Origin: Vombatus ursinus
Lineage: Eukaryota; Chordata; Mammalia; Diprotodontia; Vombatidae
Assembly: GCF_900497805.2 (NCBI RefSeq)
Contig: NW_020954608.1
Span: 13,993,888 to 14,057,887 of the forward strand
Reading direction: 5' to 3'
Length of the DNA stretch: 64,000 nt
This document shows, one piece after another, positions 24,501 through 39,200 of this stretch. The stretch's first letter is position 1. Each line of letters begins with the position of its first letter. The notes below the pieces were generated by a model. It was not told where the DNA came from and did not search any database. It saw only the letters and a program-made list of their open reading frames with translations. A program made the translations under genes and the position numbers.

Positions 24501-25492
24501 ATTTTAAAGGAACTAATAGGCTTATTCTTTCTTTCATATTCTAGAATGTTCACTCTTATACATAGACATATTGATTATTTTTCTTTCCCAATCTTGATTG
24601 TCTTCTTACTTTGAGCTTATGCCTAGGTGCAGTGGAAATTCTGTTGGCTCTGTCTAGGACTCCTATTTCCAGCTATGGTAGAAGCTGTAGTAGGGCAGTA
24701 CTAATTCTTTCACCTACTCCTTTAACATTTTATATGCTTAGGGGAATCTGTGTGCTTGAGTGACATCTGCTGGACAGTGTACCCTAGGGAATTCAGTAAA
24801 GCCTGTTCTCTTATCACAAGCTTCATTTCCTGGGATATGAGTTCGTAAAAGTCACACAAAAATCAATATCCTTACTTTTAATCTCATATTGTGTAGCAGA
24901 TATTTACAGTTTCATGATTTCTGTTCTCATGACAGAGTGATAATTGGACTCATGAACAATAAAAAGCATTTGTGTTGCATAATAGGACAAACACACGTAT
25001 TAAAAACTAATACATAAAAGATTTTAGATTCTTTATTATGTGTGGTTATTGTGTTCCCAGGAATAGGATTTGACCTACATATTTGTATGTGGCATTATTA
25101 TGAGTTTCTATTATACTTATCTCAGCACCTGAAAAAGTTATTGGTTAAATTGGGATGGCATGAGCACAGCAAGTAGTTTTAGGTAATCATTTTCAACCCA
25201 AATCACTATTTATAGTGTACCATTAGTATTTGTTGAAACAAAATCAAACACTATATTAAACCTCTCAAAGTATAATTGCGGAACAAAACTCAAAGTTAGT
25301 GGTAATATTAGACAAGTGAATAAGCATAGATAATCAGTAATAGCTTCACATAATTAATATATATGTGTTTAGGGCTACCTATATGCAACATTTTGCTGGT
25401 AACTATCATGAGGGATATGAGAAAGTATAAGAAGCAGTCCCTAACCTTAAGGAACGATTTAGTTTAGGGAATGAAATTATAATACATATGTA

Positions 25493-25534
<42 letters not shown>

Positions 25535-25571
25535 AAGAGAAAGATGGGCAAGGGGGCAGAGAGCGAGAGAG

Positions 25572-25625
<54 letters not shown>

Positions 25626-28600
25626 TGTTGTGAGAGGATTCTTGCCCTAAAGGTTCTTAACCTTTTTTTTTGCATCATGGATCCCTCCTCAGAATAATGT
25701 TTTAAAAGCATAAATAAAATACACTGGAAATACAAAAGTACAAAGAAAATCAATTGCATTGAAATATAGTTATCAAAATAATCTTCCCATCCAAATTCAC
25801 AGATCTCCTAAAACTTGTCCATGGACTTCAAATTAAGAACTACTGCCTTAGGAGGTTGGAGCTGGGAAGTGTTTGGAATGTCATATTTCATGATGTAAAT
25901 ATCACATGTTTTCTTGATTTTACGCTGCTTTTAGTAGTCAGATTGAATGAGTTGTACAAACAATATTTGCTATGGATATTAAGAAGAGGTTCAGGATAAT
26001 CACAGATGGCTTTACAGGAGATGAGACTTGAAAGGTGGATAGAATCCAAAAAGGCAGAGAAAAACAAGAAGGCATTTCACTTAAAAATGGTATCAACGAA
26101 GGGTTGTATGTGTGTTAGTGTGTCTTTGTGAGTGCGAGTGCTGCTTGCATGCAAATGTGATTATATAAGTCTTGCTGTGGCAAAGGGTTTATATAAGGGG
26201 GTAGTATGAAAAAAAGTTGGATAGAGCATTGAGTGTCAGGGAAAAAAAAAGGAGTCTGGACTTTATCTTTTTGCTAGAAGGAGCTCTTGAAGACTTTCAG
26301 GAAAGAGAGTGACATGATAAAAGGATTGTTTCAGGAAGATTCCTCTAAGAGTGTGCAGTATAGATTTGAGGGAGATTAAAGTCAGGAGAACCAATTAAGT
26401 AACTATTCCATATGTATATATGTCTTTCCAGTGACAGTGTAAATCTCTAGAGTTTTTAATATTTGGTGCACTGATTATCCACATAGTAGGTATTCAATAA
26501 ATGCTTACTGAGTAAATAATGAGTTAATGAATGAATGTCGCTTAATTCAGTACTTCAGAGATCTGAAATTTCATCATGAGTTTCCCTACAGCCAATGCAG
26601 AGTTAGTCTTTGGAGATGCCATGACTAAAATACTCATATTTCCACACTGTCCTGGCAGTAAGCCTCTTAGATTTAACTAGGCTGGTTGTCAGACAACATA
26701 CACACAGCTCATGATCAGATGATTTTTCAAAGCCCATCACTAAATGATGGCAGTGTTCAGCAAAATATTAGTTTTGATGGCACAGAAAATTTATATGAGC
26801 AGTAACAACCTTGCCAAGGACTTTTTCATATGAAAGAAACTATTGGCACTTATAAGACACCCCAAAAAACAAATGAAAACTGATAGAAATAGAAATACTT
26901 GGGAGAGAATCATTGTGAGAAACATAATATAAAAGATGGTGACAGTTTATCTTAATTGCCCCCATGGTTCAGAACTTTGGGATTTCTGAGGTGATATTTT
27001 CTCCTACTTTATATTCATCTTTAAAGTACAGTTTTTAAATCTATGGTAGCAGAATTATGATCAATCATAGAAACATATTAAATTTTCCTCCTTTTGATAT
27101 CTATGGGTTCTTATTTTTTTATTAGGAGGGGATTTTCAATTCCTTAATATCCTCAGTGCTATCAAATTTGCTTTCTCTCTGAGGGGACATATAAACTTTT
27201 CCTTATGTGTCATTGAGCATTTTATTAAAATTTTTTCTCTCTTTGTAAATTGGATATTGTTATAATAACACTTAACAAGCCATTCTTTCAGGAACATGGT
27301 GAGGTTAAATGAGTTATGTACAAAACTCACTGAGCTTGGAATGAAGATGTTTTGAAAATTCAATATTTCTGTCTTTCAGTAGGGGGTTTTCCTTTGTAAT
27401 TAGAGCTCAGAGGGAGCAAGATATTAAGATTAGGTATTATTGTGAACTTTGAAGTAACCTTGTCCTTAAAATTAACAAGTCCCTTCTAAGAAAGTGTGTG
27501 TGTGTGTGTGTGTGTGTTACTTACTAAGGTCAAAAAAGCCACATGGTTAACATGGAGAAAGATCAAAGGAAAGAAGCAAAGATGATTAAAGTGTCAGAAA
27601 ATAGGCCCTATTAGGACAGATATGAAGAGAAATTTCTTGAGAATTGTGATTTTTTAAAATTTAGAATAATTATTGAGGAATGCTCCTTATCCCTCTTAAT
27701 TTTGGTGTCTTCCCTTGGTTATCACCTCCATTTTTCTGTATATGAATGTTGTCTCTCTCATCAGAATGTGACCTTCATAAGAGCAGGGACTGTCTTTTTG
27801 CCTTTCTTTGTATTCCCAGCTCTGAGCCTGGCAAATAGTAGGCACTAAATAGATGCTTGTTGACTGCTGTGGAATTTCCTTTCCTAGAAAACATTATAGA
27901 CAAAATAGATGGCTCTAATTACAGAATGACTTAAATTATAGTTTCTAACCTACATTAAGGTTCTAAAGTCTTTGATCTGCCAAAACTCATTGTTTTTAGC
28001 AGTGGCAAATTTTGAAGCACATGTGGTTTGAGCTTTATAAATAACTAGAGAAGTAGCAGCTGGGAGGTTCTGAAAGACAGTTAGTTTAACAATATAAAAG
28101 CAATGCTTGCTGTATATAACCTATCTTCAGAGCAGGGTAAGTTTGAAAGAGAAATGACAGCAAGACTCCTACAACTAAACCACATATAAATTAGTAGTGA
28201 AAAGATCATAACACCATAAAATGCTACAGCTGAGAAAGGCTAAGAAACAATTTTAATTTATAGAATTGGGTGTCAAGTCAGTATTGAACATTTGTTAAGT
28301 TCTGAAGCAGAGATGCATTTTTTTTTTTGAGCAAAGACATTCTGTAGCCTGTGAGGCAAAGATACTTCAGAGCTTCAGATAATAAGATCTACAGATCAAT
28401 AAATGTAAAAAAAAGGCCTTACTGTACGTATGCAATACAGAAAACTCTGGTGTTCATACCCATACATGAATAGTACCATTATGAAAACATGTGAAAAGTA
28501 TATATTCCACAAGTAAAATGAGAATGCACACAAGATTTAAGTAAATTAAGGTAGAAAGTTTATGTGTAAATACTTTAGCTGTGGCATATACCATATATAC

Positions 28601-29687
28601 ACACACATACACATATACATATAGACACACATATATACATAATCATGGGCACTGTGGTATAGTGGCATTAGGAGACTTGGATTCAAGTCCTTGATGTAAC
28701 ATTAATTGCCATAATGATAGGAAAGTAAAGGGAGGAGGAATAGACATTTATTAAGTGCTTACTATGTACCAGGTACTATGCTAAACAATTTAAAAATATT
28801 ATCTCTTTTTATCCCTACAATATCCTGGGAGGTAGGTGCTATATATTATTTCATTATAGAGATTAGGAAACTGAGGTAGACAGAAAAGTTAAATGACTTG
28901 CCCAGAGTCACATAGCTAGGAAAGTGTCTGAGAAAAGATTTGAATTCTGCTCCTCTTGACTCCAGGCCCAGCACTCTATTGATGTGCACCTAGCTGCCAC
29001 TGTACAAGTCATTTGGATAGTAGAGTTCTGATCTCTCTGAACTTTTCTCTTCTGTGAAATGAAAATAAGTATTTTTACTACCTACTCAGAGGTTTGTGAG
29101 GAAACGTTATATGTGTGTATTTTATATGTATGTATAGAATAAATATACATATATATGAACATATATACAAAACATACGTATATAAGAAACACTTAAGCAA
29201 TGAAAAAACAAGGTTGCACATGTTTTTGTGCCAAAATGAGCATATGACAATGTTGTAGAAGACACAGGAAGAGGGAGAGTTTATTGTGGGCTAAATCAAT
29301 CAGAGGTTTCCTGGAGAAAGGAGGGTTTGAGCAACGTCATGAAAAAAGATTATCATTACCCAAATTTGTGATTTATCTTCCTTTTGCCTCCTCCCACTAT
29401 TTAATCTTTCCCTTACTCTCTGTCCAAAGGCTAACACATATATTTGACACATGCAGTCATTATTCATACTCCTAAGGCTGAGTTAGCTTTTTTCCAGCTG
29501 TTTTGGAAAAAGTCAGATCAGTCCTTAAGGGTTGTTTGATTTGCCAATTTAACCACATATTTAACACACACATGCGTATAGTACCTTTCGTTAAGAATGT
29601 GGAAGTTAACCCTTTTGGATATGAGGGAAATATATATGTATGTGTGTATACATATACATATGTATATACACACGTATGTATGTAGAC

Positions 29688-29733
<46 letters not shown>

Positions 29734-30233
29734 GTATGTGTGTATATCTATAGGCATAGCAGCTAGTTGGTACAGTGGATAGAGTACCAGACCTGAAGTG
29801 AGGAAGACTCATCTTCCTGAGTTCAAATGTGACTTCAGACACATACTAGCTGGGTGACCTGGGGTAAGTCAGGAAGTCACTTAACCCTGTTTGCTTCAGT
29901 TTCCTTATCTGTGAAATGAACTGGAGAAGGAAATGGCAAACCACTCCAGTATCTTTGCCAAGATCTTGGGTCAAGAGGAGTCAGACACAAGTGAAAAATG
30001 ACTGAACGACAAAAATGTATGTATGTGTGTGCACCTCTATCTCTTTGTCTCTCTCTATATATATATAGACACACAACACACATATACATAAATGTATGTG
30101 CATGTCTGCATGTATATATGTATTTATGTATGTGATACACACACCCAAGTGACGTGCATGGTGGAAGCCAGGTGCACAAACAATAGATTGCTGGACCTGA
30201 GTCAGGAAGACGAGGGGGGGGGAGAGGGAGAGA

Positions 30234-30272
<39 letters not shown>

Positions 30273-33200
30273 TGTATCTATGTGTACACAGATAAGGAAA
30301 TTGAGACCCAGGGAGGTTATGTGATTTGCCCAAGATCACTCATAGGTAGACACCTCAGAAGCAGGATTTGAACCTGTGTCCTTTGACTCCAAAGCCAGTA
30401 CTCTTTTCTCTGTATTGTTCTGTCTGCTTGCATGTTTTGTGCTACTCAGAATACTTGATTCATGATGAACAAATAATCATAATTATTTGATTGCCACTTT
30501 TCCTTCCCCTCAGCAACCTTCTGCCCATCCTTCTCTCTTTCAGTGTTGAGGAGGAAATTGAAAAATTTTTATTCACACAGTCTTCCTTCTTGTGGTCTGT
30601 CCTTATTTTCATTAGTAACCAGAGCCCCTGTGAAGGCTTCTTAAGAGTAGTAGAAGAGTCATGAATGACCTTGTTGGCTGCAATGAAAAGTACTTAACCA
30701 CTGTTCCCACCTGGGAAGATTTATGCACCTCACTGTAGCTGTGGCATATTCTGCCATCCACAGAGGCAACTGGAAACAATTTACCTGAATTATTTTCAAC
30801 TTTCACCATCTTAATAGTAAAATGACTGCTCAAAAAGTTGGAAGGGTATGCTAGAGCTAATGTAGAGCTACAAGTAGATTTTAAAAATCCAACTTTCATG
30901 TGATTTTGGCAAATCTCATCTCAATATGGCACAGACATTCTTTTCAACTAATTCCACATTTCTTCCTTTTGAAAGACCAAGTCTTTTGGCAAAAAGTGAA
31001 TAAAGCCATTATTCCTTTTTCTTACAATATTCTAGGGCAATAATAGCAGACTTTAAGAGACACGGTTAAATTGGCACATCAAACATCCCCTGTGCAGCAA
31101 TCTGACTTATTTCAAGACAGCTGGAAAAAGGCTAACTCACCCATATGAGTATATGTATGAATAATTACTATATGTGTTGATGTATGTTTTGGCCTTTAGA
31201 CAGAAAGTAAGGTGAAGATGAAAAAAGGGGATGAGGTAAAAGGAACATAAATTACAAATTTAGATAATAACAATCTTACTTTGTGACCTTGCTCACGCCC
31301 TTCTTTTCTAGGAAACCTCTGGTTGCTTTGGCTCACAATTAACTCTCCCCCTTCCTATTCCTTCTACCACACTGTCATGCACTCATTTTGGCATGTAAAC
31401 ATGTGCAACCTTGTTCTTCTCATTGCTTAAGTATTGTGTGTGTGTATTATCTCCCCAGTGTGATGACAAGATTCTCGAATGTATGTTCTACATCTCTTTG
31501 CGCCTCCACAGCACCTAATGCACCAATATTCATATAGAAGCATAGAACTAGAGCTGAAGCAACCTCAGAGCCCATCTAGTCAAACCTCCTCATTTTACTA
31601 ATGAGGAAATTAGGCTTAGAGAGGTTGTACCTAACACTTACCAAATATACATTGAATTAAATTAAATTAAAACAAGAAAATCAAAGTAACTCAAGAAGGT
31701 ATAACTGGGGGATTCTATTAATAATCTTATCACTGTGTTCTAGGGTAAAGGATAACTCACATCTATACAGTGTTTTAGGTTTACAAAGTACTTTCCTCCC
31801 AAGAACATTTTCCTGTGAGATATACAGGGCAAGCCTTATATTCCCATTTTACAGATAAGGAAACAGACTCAGAGAGGCTAATTGATTTGCCCATGCTAAT
31901 AAGTATGAGAGCCAGGTTTTGAATCCAGGCTTTTTAGTTCCACAATCTGGTCAGCATTTTGATTCTGATTATGTAATAGAAAGCTCATTTGAGCATTAAT
32001 TTCAAATCTGGTAAGAGCTTATAGGAGCTTGGTTTTGCTACCTTTTTTCTCTATTCATTTTTTTTAAAACATGGATGTTGGGAGAAGTGAGTGGGGATAT
32101 TAGTGAGCATGAAGAAGAACGGGTAGTGATTGAGCAACCCAGATCTGAATCATTCATTTATTTCCTTGGAATTCTAGCAGACATAAAGCAGAGATCTCTA
32201 AGACCATCTTACTGCATACCAATGAAGGAGAGGAGTAAGGTTTCTCATAGCCTGGTTGTGTTTACAGTGTGAATGCCATGATGGGCACTGTCTAACCTAT
32301 GAAATTTTGAAAATCTGTAAATGCTAATTACTACAATTTGCTTGGATTATGAATATTCATCTCCTATATCTATCAATCCTGACTTTTAAAATTAGTAATG
32401 AATTAAAGTTTTGAGACTTCTGATTTCAAAAACAAAAAGTAATGTTAGAATTTAGAGACTGTTGACTATACATTTATCTACAAATTTGCCTAAAAACTTT
32501 CTAATTCTCCTGTGAACCGGAGATGCAAAAATCAGTGTACAGCTGTTGCTGTCATTTTTGTTTAGACAGTCAGCCTTTATGGACAAGAAAAAATTCACCA
32601 TATGAAATGAAAGTGGTTGCATTCTAGAAGAAAGGAATAGGAAATGCTCAAGAAAGAAAGAAAAAGACAAAATCAGAACTGGCTTTGGGAAAGGAATGAA
32701 CCATGGATAAAAAAGAAAGACCAGGGAGATAATTTCTTCCATGGTTGTCTAGTTTCTGAATATAGTATAGTCCAGGTTCAGACGTTTTCTATTTTATATA
32801 CAGTGGCCCTTTTCTCATTTTATTAACAGAAAACAGATCTTCTCTCTAGCCATGGCCATATCTCATTCTGGGAGCAACAACAAAGGCAAAAGTCTTCTTG
32901 GCACATAGAGGACAGGAACCCAATAACAGCAGTTATTGGTTTTTCATTTTTTTCTCCTAACACAATGGAAAATAGCAGCATGACATTCAAATTCTCATAT
33001 AAGTATCACCAAAGGGAATCCTAATAAACATATAGATCCTAATTATAAATCACAATAAGACATATATATTATGAGACAATGATTTTTTAGCTGTAATACA
33101 GTGAAGAACTTTACACATTCTGAATATTGGGAAGTTAACCTCCCAACTCTTCTACCATACCCTGTTGCTTGAAGTTCGTGAGTGAAGTATATTGAAGTTT

Positions 33201-36200
33201 AACTTGCTAGGTCAATGTAAAACACTTTAATAAATTGAGAGGAGCGCCGTAATTGTATTTCTCAAGTCACTCTGTGATTGCCCATCTAGTGATGTGTCAC
33301 AGAGAGATATAGAAAACAAATCTAGTCATGTGGTTGTGACCTCAATAGCCCTGGCATTACTTTCCCAGGTCACGGTGAAGAAAATGGAGTTTGAATCCTG
33401 TTATCCAGCTGAATGCTGTCGTGGTTCAGACTGCCTGAATTTGTTCGTACTCGTGGTTCTCAATCTATCACTTAGGAGTGGAAAAAGCCCAAGGAACCAC
33501 TTTCCTTACATTTTGCCCTTATTCCACAAGAAAAGGAATTCCAGCAGAATATGCAGGGAATATGGTGCCACTTTTATGAGACATTAGGTGGTCTAGTTTC
33601 AATTACATATTGTAAGTTATTAATCCATGCCAAAAACAAAACATCGATAAAATACAAGAGTCCAAATATGTCTGAACTGCACAGAAGTAAACAGTTGTGT
33701 GGCACTGTACAGAGTGGTTTGTGTGTGGGAAGACAAAGTTAGCAAAGTTAGCGTGTCGTCATGGTTTAAAAGAGCGAGACCTGCTGTCTCCTCAGCAGCC
33801 TGGACCTTTCCCAGTTCTCTCTCACTTGTCTGACTCCTACTCTGGCTTATTTCTGTGGCTTTGTATTTCTGAGTTCATCTTCTGTTTTGCCCTACTGAGA
33901 TGATTATCTGATCAGTGATTAACTTGCTATTGCTCTGATCTGGTCCTTGACTCAACCTCTCACAATGTTGCTCACCAAACATTTATTAATGTACATTTAT
34001 TGGTGTATCTCTCACATCCTTTAAAAAAAAGCACTACTGTGCTGTCAGATATCTATTTCTCTCCTCCCCTTTTCAGCTAAACTCCTTGGAAAAGCTATCC
34101 ACACTGGTATTTCCACCTCCTTTTCTTTCATTCTCCTCTAAACCCGGTGTAATTTGTTTTCGGACCTTATCACTTAACTGGAGCTGTTTTTGCCAAAGTT
34201 ACTAATAATTTATTTGACAAATCTAATGACTTTTTCTCCATCCTTGTTTACCTCTCTGCAATAATGGAGCACCATTGACTACCTTCTCCTTGATACTGTC
34301 TCCTTGGCAGGTTCTCATGTCTCTGCTCTCTCTTAGTCCTCCTCCTACCTAGCTGAGATCCTTCTCATCTCTTAAACCTTCCCCTGTCCAAATTTCCCTG
34401 TTGCTGCCAAAAGGACTGCCGTCCTTCCTTTCATTCAGTTTACAACCTTAGTGACATCCTTTGTAGTTTGCTAACCTTGAAGCCCTATATAAACACTATC
34501 TATCAATCATCATCATCATCATTATTGTCATCATCATTATTGTTATTACCTGCTGGTGGGGATCTATATAGACAATATTTTCATGTACTCCTGGGATTCT
34601 GAGTAGCATGATTATTTGGTCTAGCCATTTAGCAAGTTAGAGAATACTAGGTGCTAGAAAGAGAAAACAGAAATTGCAAACCATGACAGAGGCTAGCAAG
34701 GAGAATGGATGGACTTATGACATTTTGAAGTCATGCTAAAGTGGGGGACCCCAATGTTGATAAAAATAGTGGTGGTTCCTGAGCTTGGCAAGGCCCAATC
34801 ATTACTTCCTCCTGACCTTTTTGCCCTTATTCTGTATTACTGGCCCCCAGTTCTTTGCATGTCTCAAAAGTGTCATCAAATTAAGTACCATCTACATGAA
34901 ACCTTTATTCCCCTAGCTATTAGTAACTTTCCCTTCAAAATTACCTGGTATTTATTTTTATATCCTTATAAATGTGCATTTTGTCTTTGCTGATAGGATG
35001 TAAGGTCCTTGAGGGCAGAGACATTTTAGTCTTTTCTGAGTGTCTAGCACATATTAGGTGATCACTGATGACTAATTAACTTATTCAAGCACCCAAAGGC
35101 ATTTTGCTAGATACCTGTGACATGTGGTCCTCATTCAGCTTTCAGTAATAGCTCAAATTCACTCTTGTTTTAGGTTATTTGGTTTACTCAAGGCATAAGC
35201 CCTTCTACCCCCATAGCAGAAACCTACACATCCAACATTGGATTGAGGGCTGTTTTCTTAAATAGCATTCCACCTTTCATCTTGTGCTGACTTTGTTCTT
35301 ACTTCTTCCATAAATTATCCTTGACTTGAAAGAACTACATCTGGGAGAAGAATCTAATTATACTCTAGATCCCATTTGAGACTGAGTTCTTAACCTGAGA
35401 CCTAAGGATAGATTTCATGGGGTCCATGGACTTGGGTGGGAAAAAAATTACATCTTTATTTTCATCATCTCCTGCAAAAAGCCTTTCATGTTGCCCTTAA
35501 TGCTAGTATTTTCTCTCAGAGCCTACCTTCAATTTATTCTGTATACATCTTTGTACACATAGTTGTTTGTGTGTCATCTTCTCCATTAGGTTGTAAGCTC
35601 CTTGAATGCAGGGACTGTTTCTGTCTTTCTTTGTATCTTTCTGAAACATATTATGTGCTTAATAAATGTTTGCTGACTTGCCTCAGGTAACCTCTAACTG
35701 AAATTGAGCATTTCTTCCAGTTATTTAAAAACTTTATTCTGAGAAGGGGTTTATAGGTTTTACCAGATTATCTAAGAGGTTCATAACACAAAAAGGTAAG
35801 AATCCCTGCTCTAGAGGGAGCCCAACAACCTGTTGTTGGCATCAACTATAAGAACACTGGACAACTCTAAACCACCCACAAACTCAACAAATGTCAGAAT
35901 CACTGAGCATTATTTTTTAGATTTGTTTTTTTTTTTACCATCTGCTAGATCCCAGGATATTGCAGTTATTGTGTAGGTGTTGTTTTGTAGAAACCAGAAT
36001 ACAGATACCCAGACGAGCAATCACTAACTGCAGAGATATTTGCAGATGGAAAACTCTGTAACAACTCAACCTTGGTCATACCTCCTATGATTCATCTACC
36101 AGAAGGTAGTCACAGCTGTCCGTGTTAAGGTAGTCACAGCTGTCCATGTTTCATACTGCTACTATTCCTCTGTTGGAAGCAAGAGCTGGGGGTGAAGGTG

Positions 36201-39200
36201 AGAGGCTACATTTCTGATGGGTTTGTGCATCTCTATTCCCATCCCTCTACCCAACCCCACCTGCCCACCCAGGAAAAGTCTAATGAATGATGTGCCGTCT
36301 GTGCTCTGACAGCTTGGCTACTGGTTGTCAAAACCTCATAAAAACAATTACTCGGGAGTTTTCTTGGCTATACATGCCACATGACATTCAGCTGATAAGT
36401 ATGTTTTGTTTTTTTTTTTGTTTTTTTTATGGTAATTTTTATTTTTATTTATTTTTTGTTTTCAACATTTACTTCCACAAGATTTTGAGTTCCAAATTTC
36501 CACCCCATCTCATCCCTCCCCACACCCCAAGATGGCATGCATTCTAAATACCCCTTCCCCTAGTTTGCCTTCCCTTCTATCTCTGCCCCACTTCTCTTAT
36601 CCCTTTCCCCTTCAATTTTCCTGTAGGACAGGATAGATTTCTGTGTCCCATTCCCTGTATTTCTTATTTCTCAGTTGCATGTGAAAACATTTTTTTTAAA
36701 CGTGTTTTTAAAACTTTGGGTTCCAAATTTTCTCCCTTCCTCCCTCCCCACCCACCCTCATTGATAAGGCAAACAACTAAATATAGGTTATATATGTGAG
36801 CATGATTCTATCTTTAAGGCCAATGATATCCTGTTATCTATTTTGCCATTGAGCCCTTAGGACTTCCAAGTTTTTCCATCTGCTTTTAAGGTGTTCCCTT
36901 TATGTGTTCTCTCTCCTACCTAAGAGTATGAGTTCTTTGAGAACAGTGACTGTCTCCATTTTTCTATTTGTATCTTTGCATCATAATAATTGGCATATAG
37001 TAAATACTTAATAAAGGCTTTCTCACTCCATCCATCCATCCATCCATCTACCCATCCACCCATTCATTCATTCATTCATTCATTCATTCATTCATTCATT
37101 CATTCAGGATAGATCATTTTATTTCCTCCACTGGACTTTTCACTACTTCTAAGGCTGATTCTTCTAAGGCCTATGTCTTAGAGAGATTTTTCAGGCTCCA
37201 TGGTTTCCCTACCCCCTTCACCTCCAACAAGAGACCTTAGTTCATAGTGTTCTGAACTTCACTATTCACCATCCTTAAGTAAAAGTTTACCTTTCTGTTG
37301 CTTATAACCTTCAGTCTGATGGGAAGATTAAATCTGAAACAATATCATAAGTGTTGTTTTTTATATTTAAAAAAAAAAACACCTTGTTTACACAGTTGCC
37401 CATGGCAGAGTTCTGCCATAAGAGCACAGTTGACTCATCCACTCAAAATACTTCTTTACACATGAACTGTGATTTCCTCTCTTGGTTTTCCCCTGAATTC
37501 TTATTCCACACTTTGTTCCCTTATGATTCTGTAACTATCTAAGAAGATGTAGACAGCTTAAACTACATGCATGAAACCACTTAATGGACAAAGTGACTGG
37601 AAACCAACCAATATCAAATCCCTGGAGAGCCTTTGCAAGTCAGGTGCCTGACCTGGTTAGCTAATGCATAGATGTGCCTTCCAACAGGACAGTACATTAA
37701 TGATCATGCAGCTAGCTAGTGAGGAGCATGACACACTGATAAGAGGTACCAGCCTTTAACTGGATATATCTTATCTTCCACCTTCTTAAACTTACTTCAA
37801 ACCAGATTTTTACCCACCAGCTCCTTATCCTCCCACTCAGTTTTTATAAACAAAAATTCTTGGTGAGGGAAATACTAGACTTTCTGAGGTAATGTGGTTA
37901 ACTCCAATGCTTACTGGATTAGGAAAGTTAAAAGCCTGATGGCAAAATATGGGGACCCTTGCATAAGACCCCATAGAAGCCTTCCAGAATGAATATTGCA
38001 CCAAACTAAAGTTTTGAGGACTGGAGAATAATCATAGAATGGATGATGGTGTGGTGTCTAAGCTACAAGGAGGCAAACAGCTGTACTATATTAATCAGAA
38101 TGTCAAGGAAGACAGGGTGTGGTCAGTACATTGCTCTGGCTTAAAAGATGGTACTGTGGGCAAGAACAATGAAAATTGTCTTCTTGGCAGGCTACTCTCC
38201 CTTACTCAGTCCCTTCCTGCTTTTTCTGTTCTTTTTCCACTTTGTTTTTTTGGCTATCTGTCGTTGTCTTCTTTCCCATGCTTTTCCTTTGCCCCACTGG
38301 GACTGTTTATCATGAACCATGGTCCTGGCTCTGGCCTCCCCTATGAACTAGATGGGGGCATAATATATGTACTACCCAGAAGACTCCCAGATCACCCAAG
38401 AGTCCTGGATTACCTTTGGGAAATCTAAAGCATTCTAGCTTTCTAAAAGCATCCTGCACAGTAATAACTCATCTATACACCGTAAGACCAACAAAGCACT
38501 GCTGTAGGATTCTAGATTTAGAGCTGAAAATCATAATAGGGTCCATCCAGCTCAACCCTCTCATTTGACAGTGAGCAAAGTGAGACCCAGGGAGGTTCGG
38601 ATCTGTGTCCCAGGTCACAACGTATCAGAGGAAAGACTCCCTCTAGAGTCCCTTCCTGTTCCACTGAACCACACTGCCTCTTTTCTTAGAGTACCTCTAT
38701 GATACAGGCATTGCTTTAGAAAGGCCTAGAGGAGTTATGTAACTTCCCTACTGTAGCAGAGCATATGACTTGAACCCAGGTCCTCATGACTCAAGGTCCA
38801 GGGTTCTTTCGATTATACCATGTTCCTCTTATATCGCCACACCCCTGTATCTGTATCATTATTTCAGTGATGCCTCAATCTATTTTGAAAATAAGAATCC
38901 TGCACAGGGCCCATCCAGACTTTATATAGCATTATTCATGATAGCAAGGATAATAACAATAGCTCCCATTTGTATAGCACTTTCCAGGTTACTCAAAGCT
39001 TGCTCACACTTTCATAAATAATATTTTTGGTAGTAAGTAGTCATTTTCAAGAAGTAGGCAATATCCTGGTATTTGTTATTATGATACGTAAATTTATATT
39101 GTTAAAAGTCTTTGAATCTGAATTGTAATTTAAAAGGAGTTTTTATGCTTTGTGGCATTATAGTATGTAGCTATACTATATAATGCAATATAAGAATATA

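Larger units (their letters stand above)
25390..26480 (-). repeat. L2 LINE, antisense, broken by a microsatellite and a hAT-like copy
   Basis: 'gtccctaaccttaaggaacg' (tail) and later 'gatgagacttgaaaggtgga', 'ggagtctggactttatcttt', 'agagtgacatgataaaagga' are antisense L2. Confidence 0.6.

Noticed and set aside
25406-25759. 117-codon minus-strand frame rich in Leu-Ser
   Set aside because: Most of it is encoded by the GA/GT microsatellite, and the rest lies in L2 and a hAT-like fragment.
37027-37106. Regularly spaced short repeats that might suggest a CRISPR-like array
   Set aside because: Pure 4-bp microsatellite without spacers, in a mammalian genome.
38039-38428. 129-codon plus-strand frame
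   Set aside because: No recognisable domain, no splice or promoter context, and the middle is a low-complexity Leu/Phe/Ser run. Could be chance.
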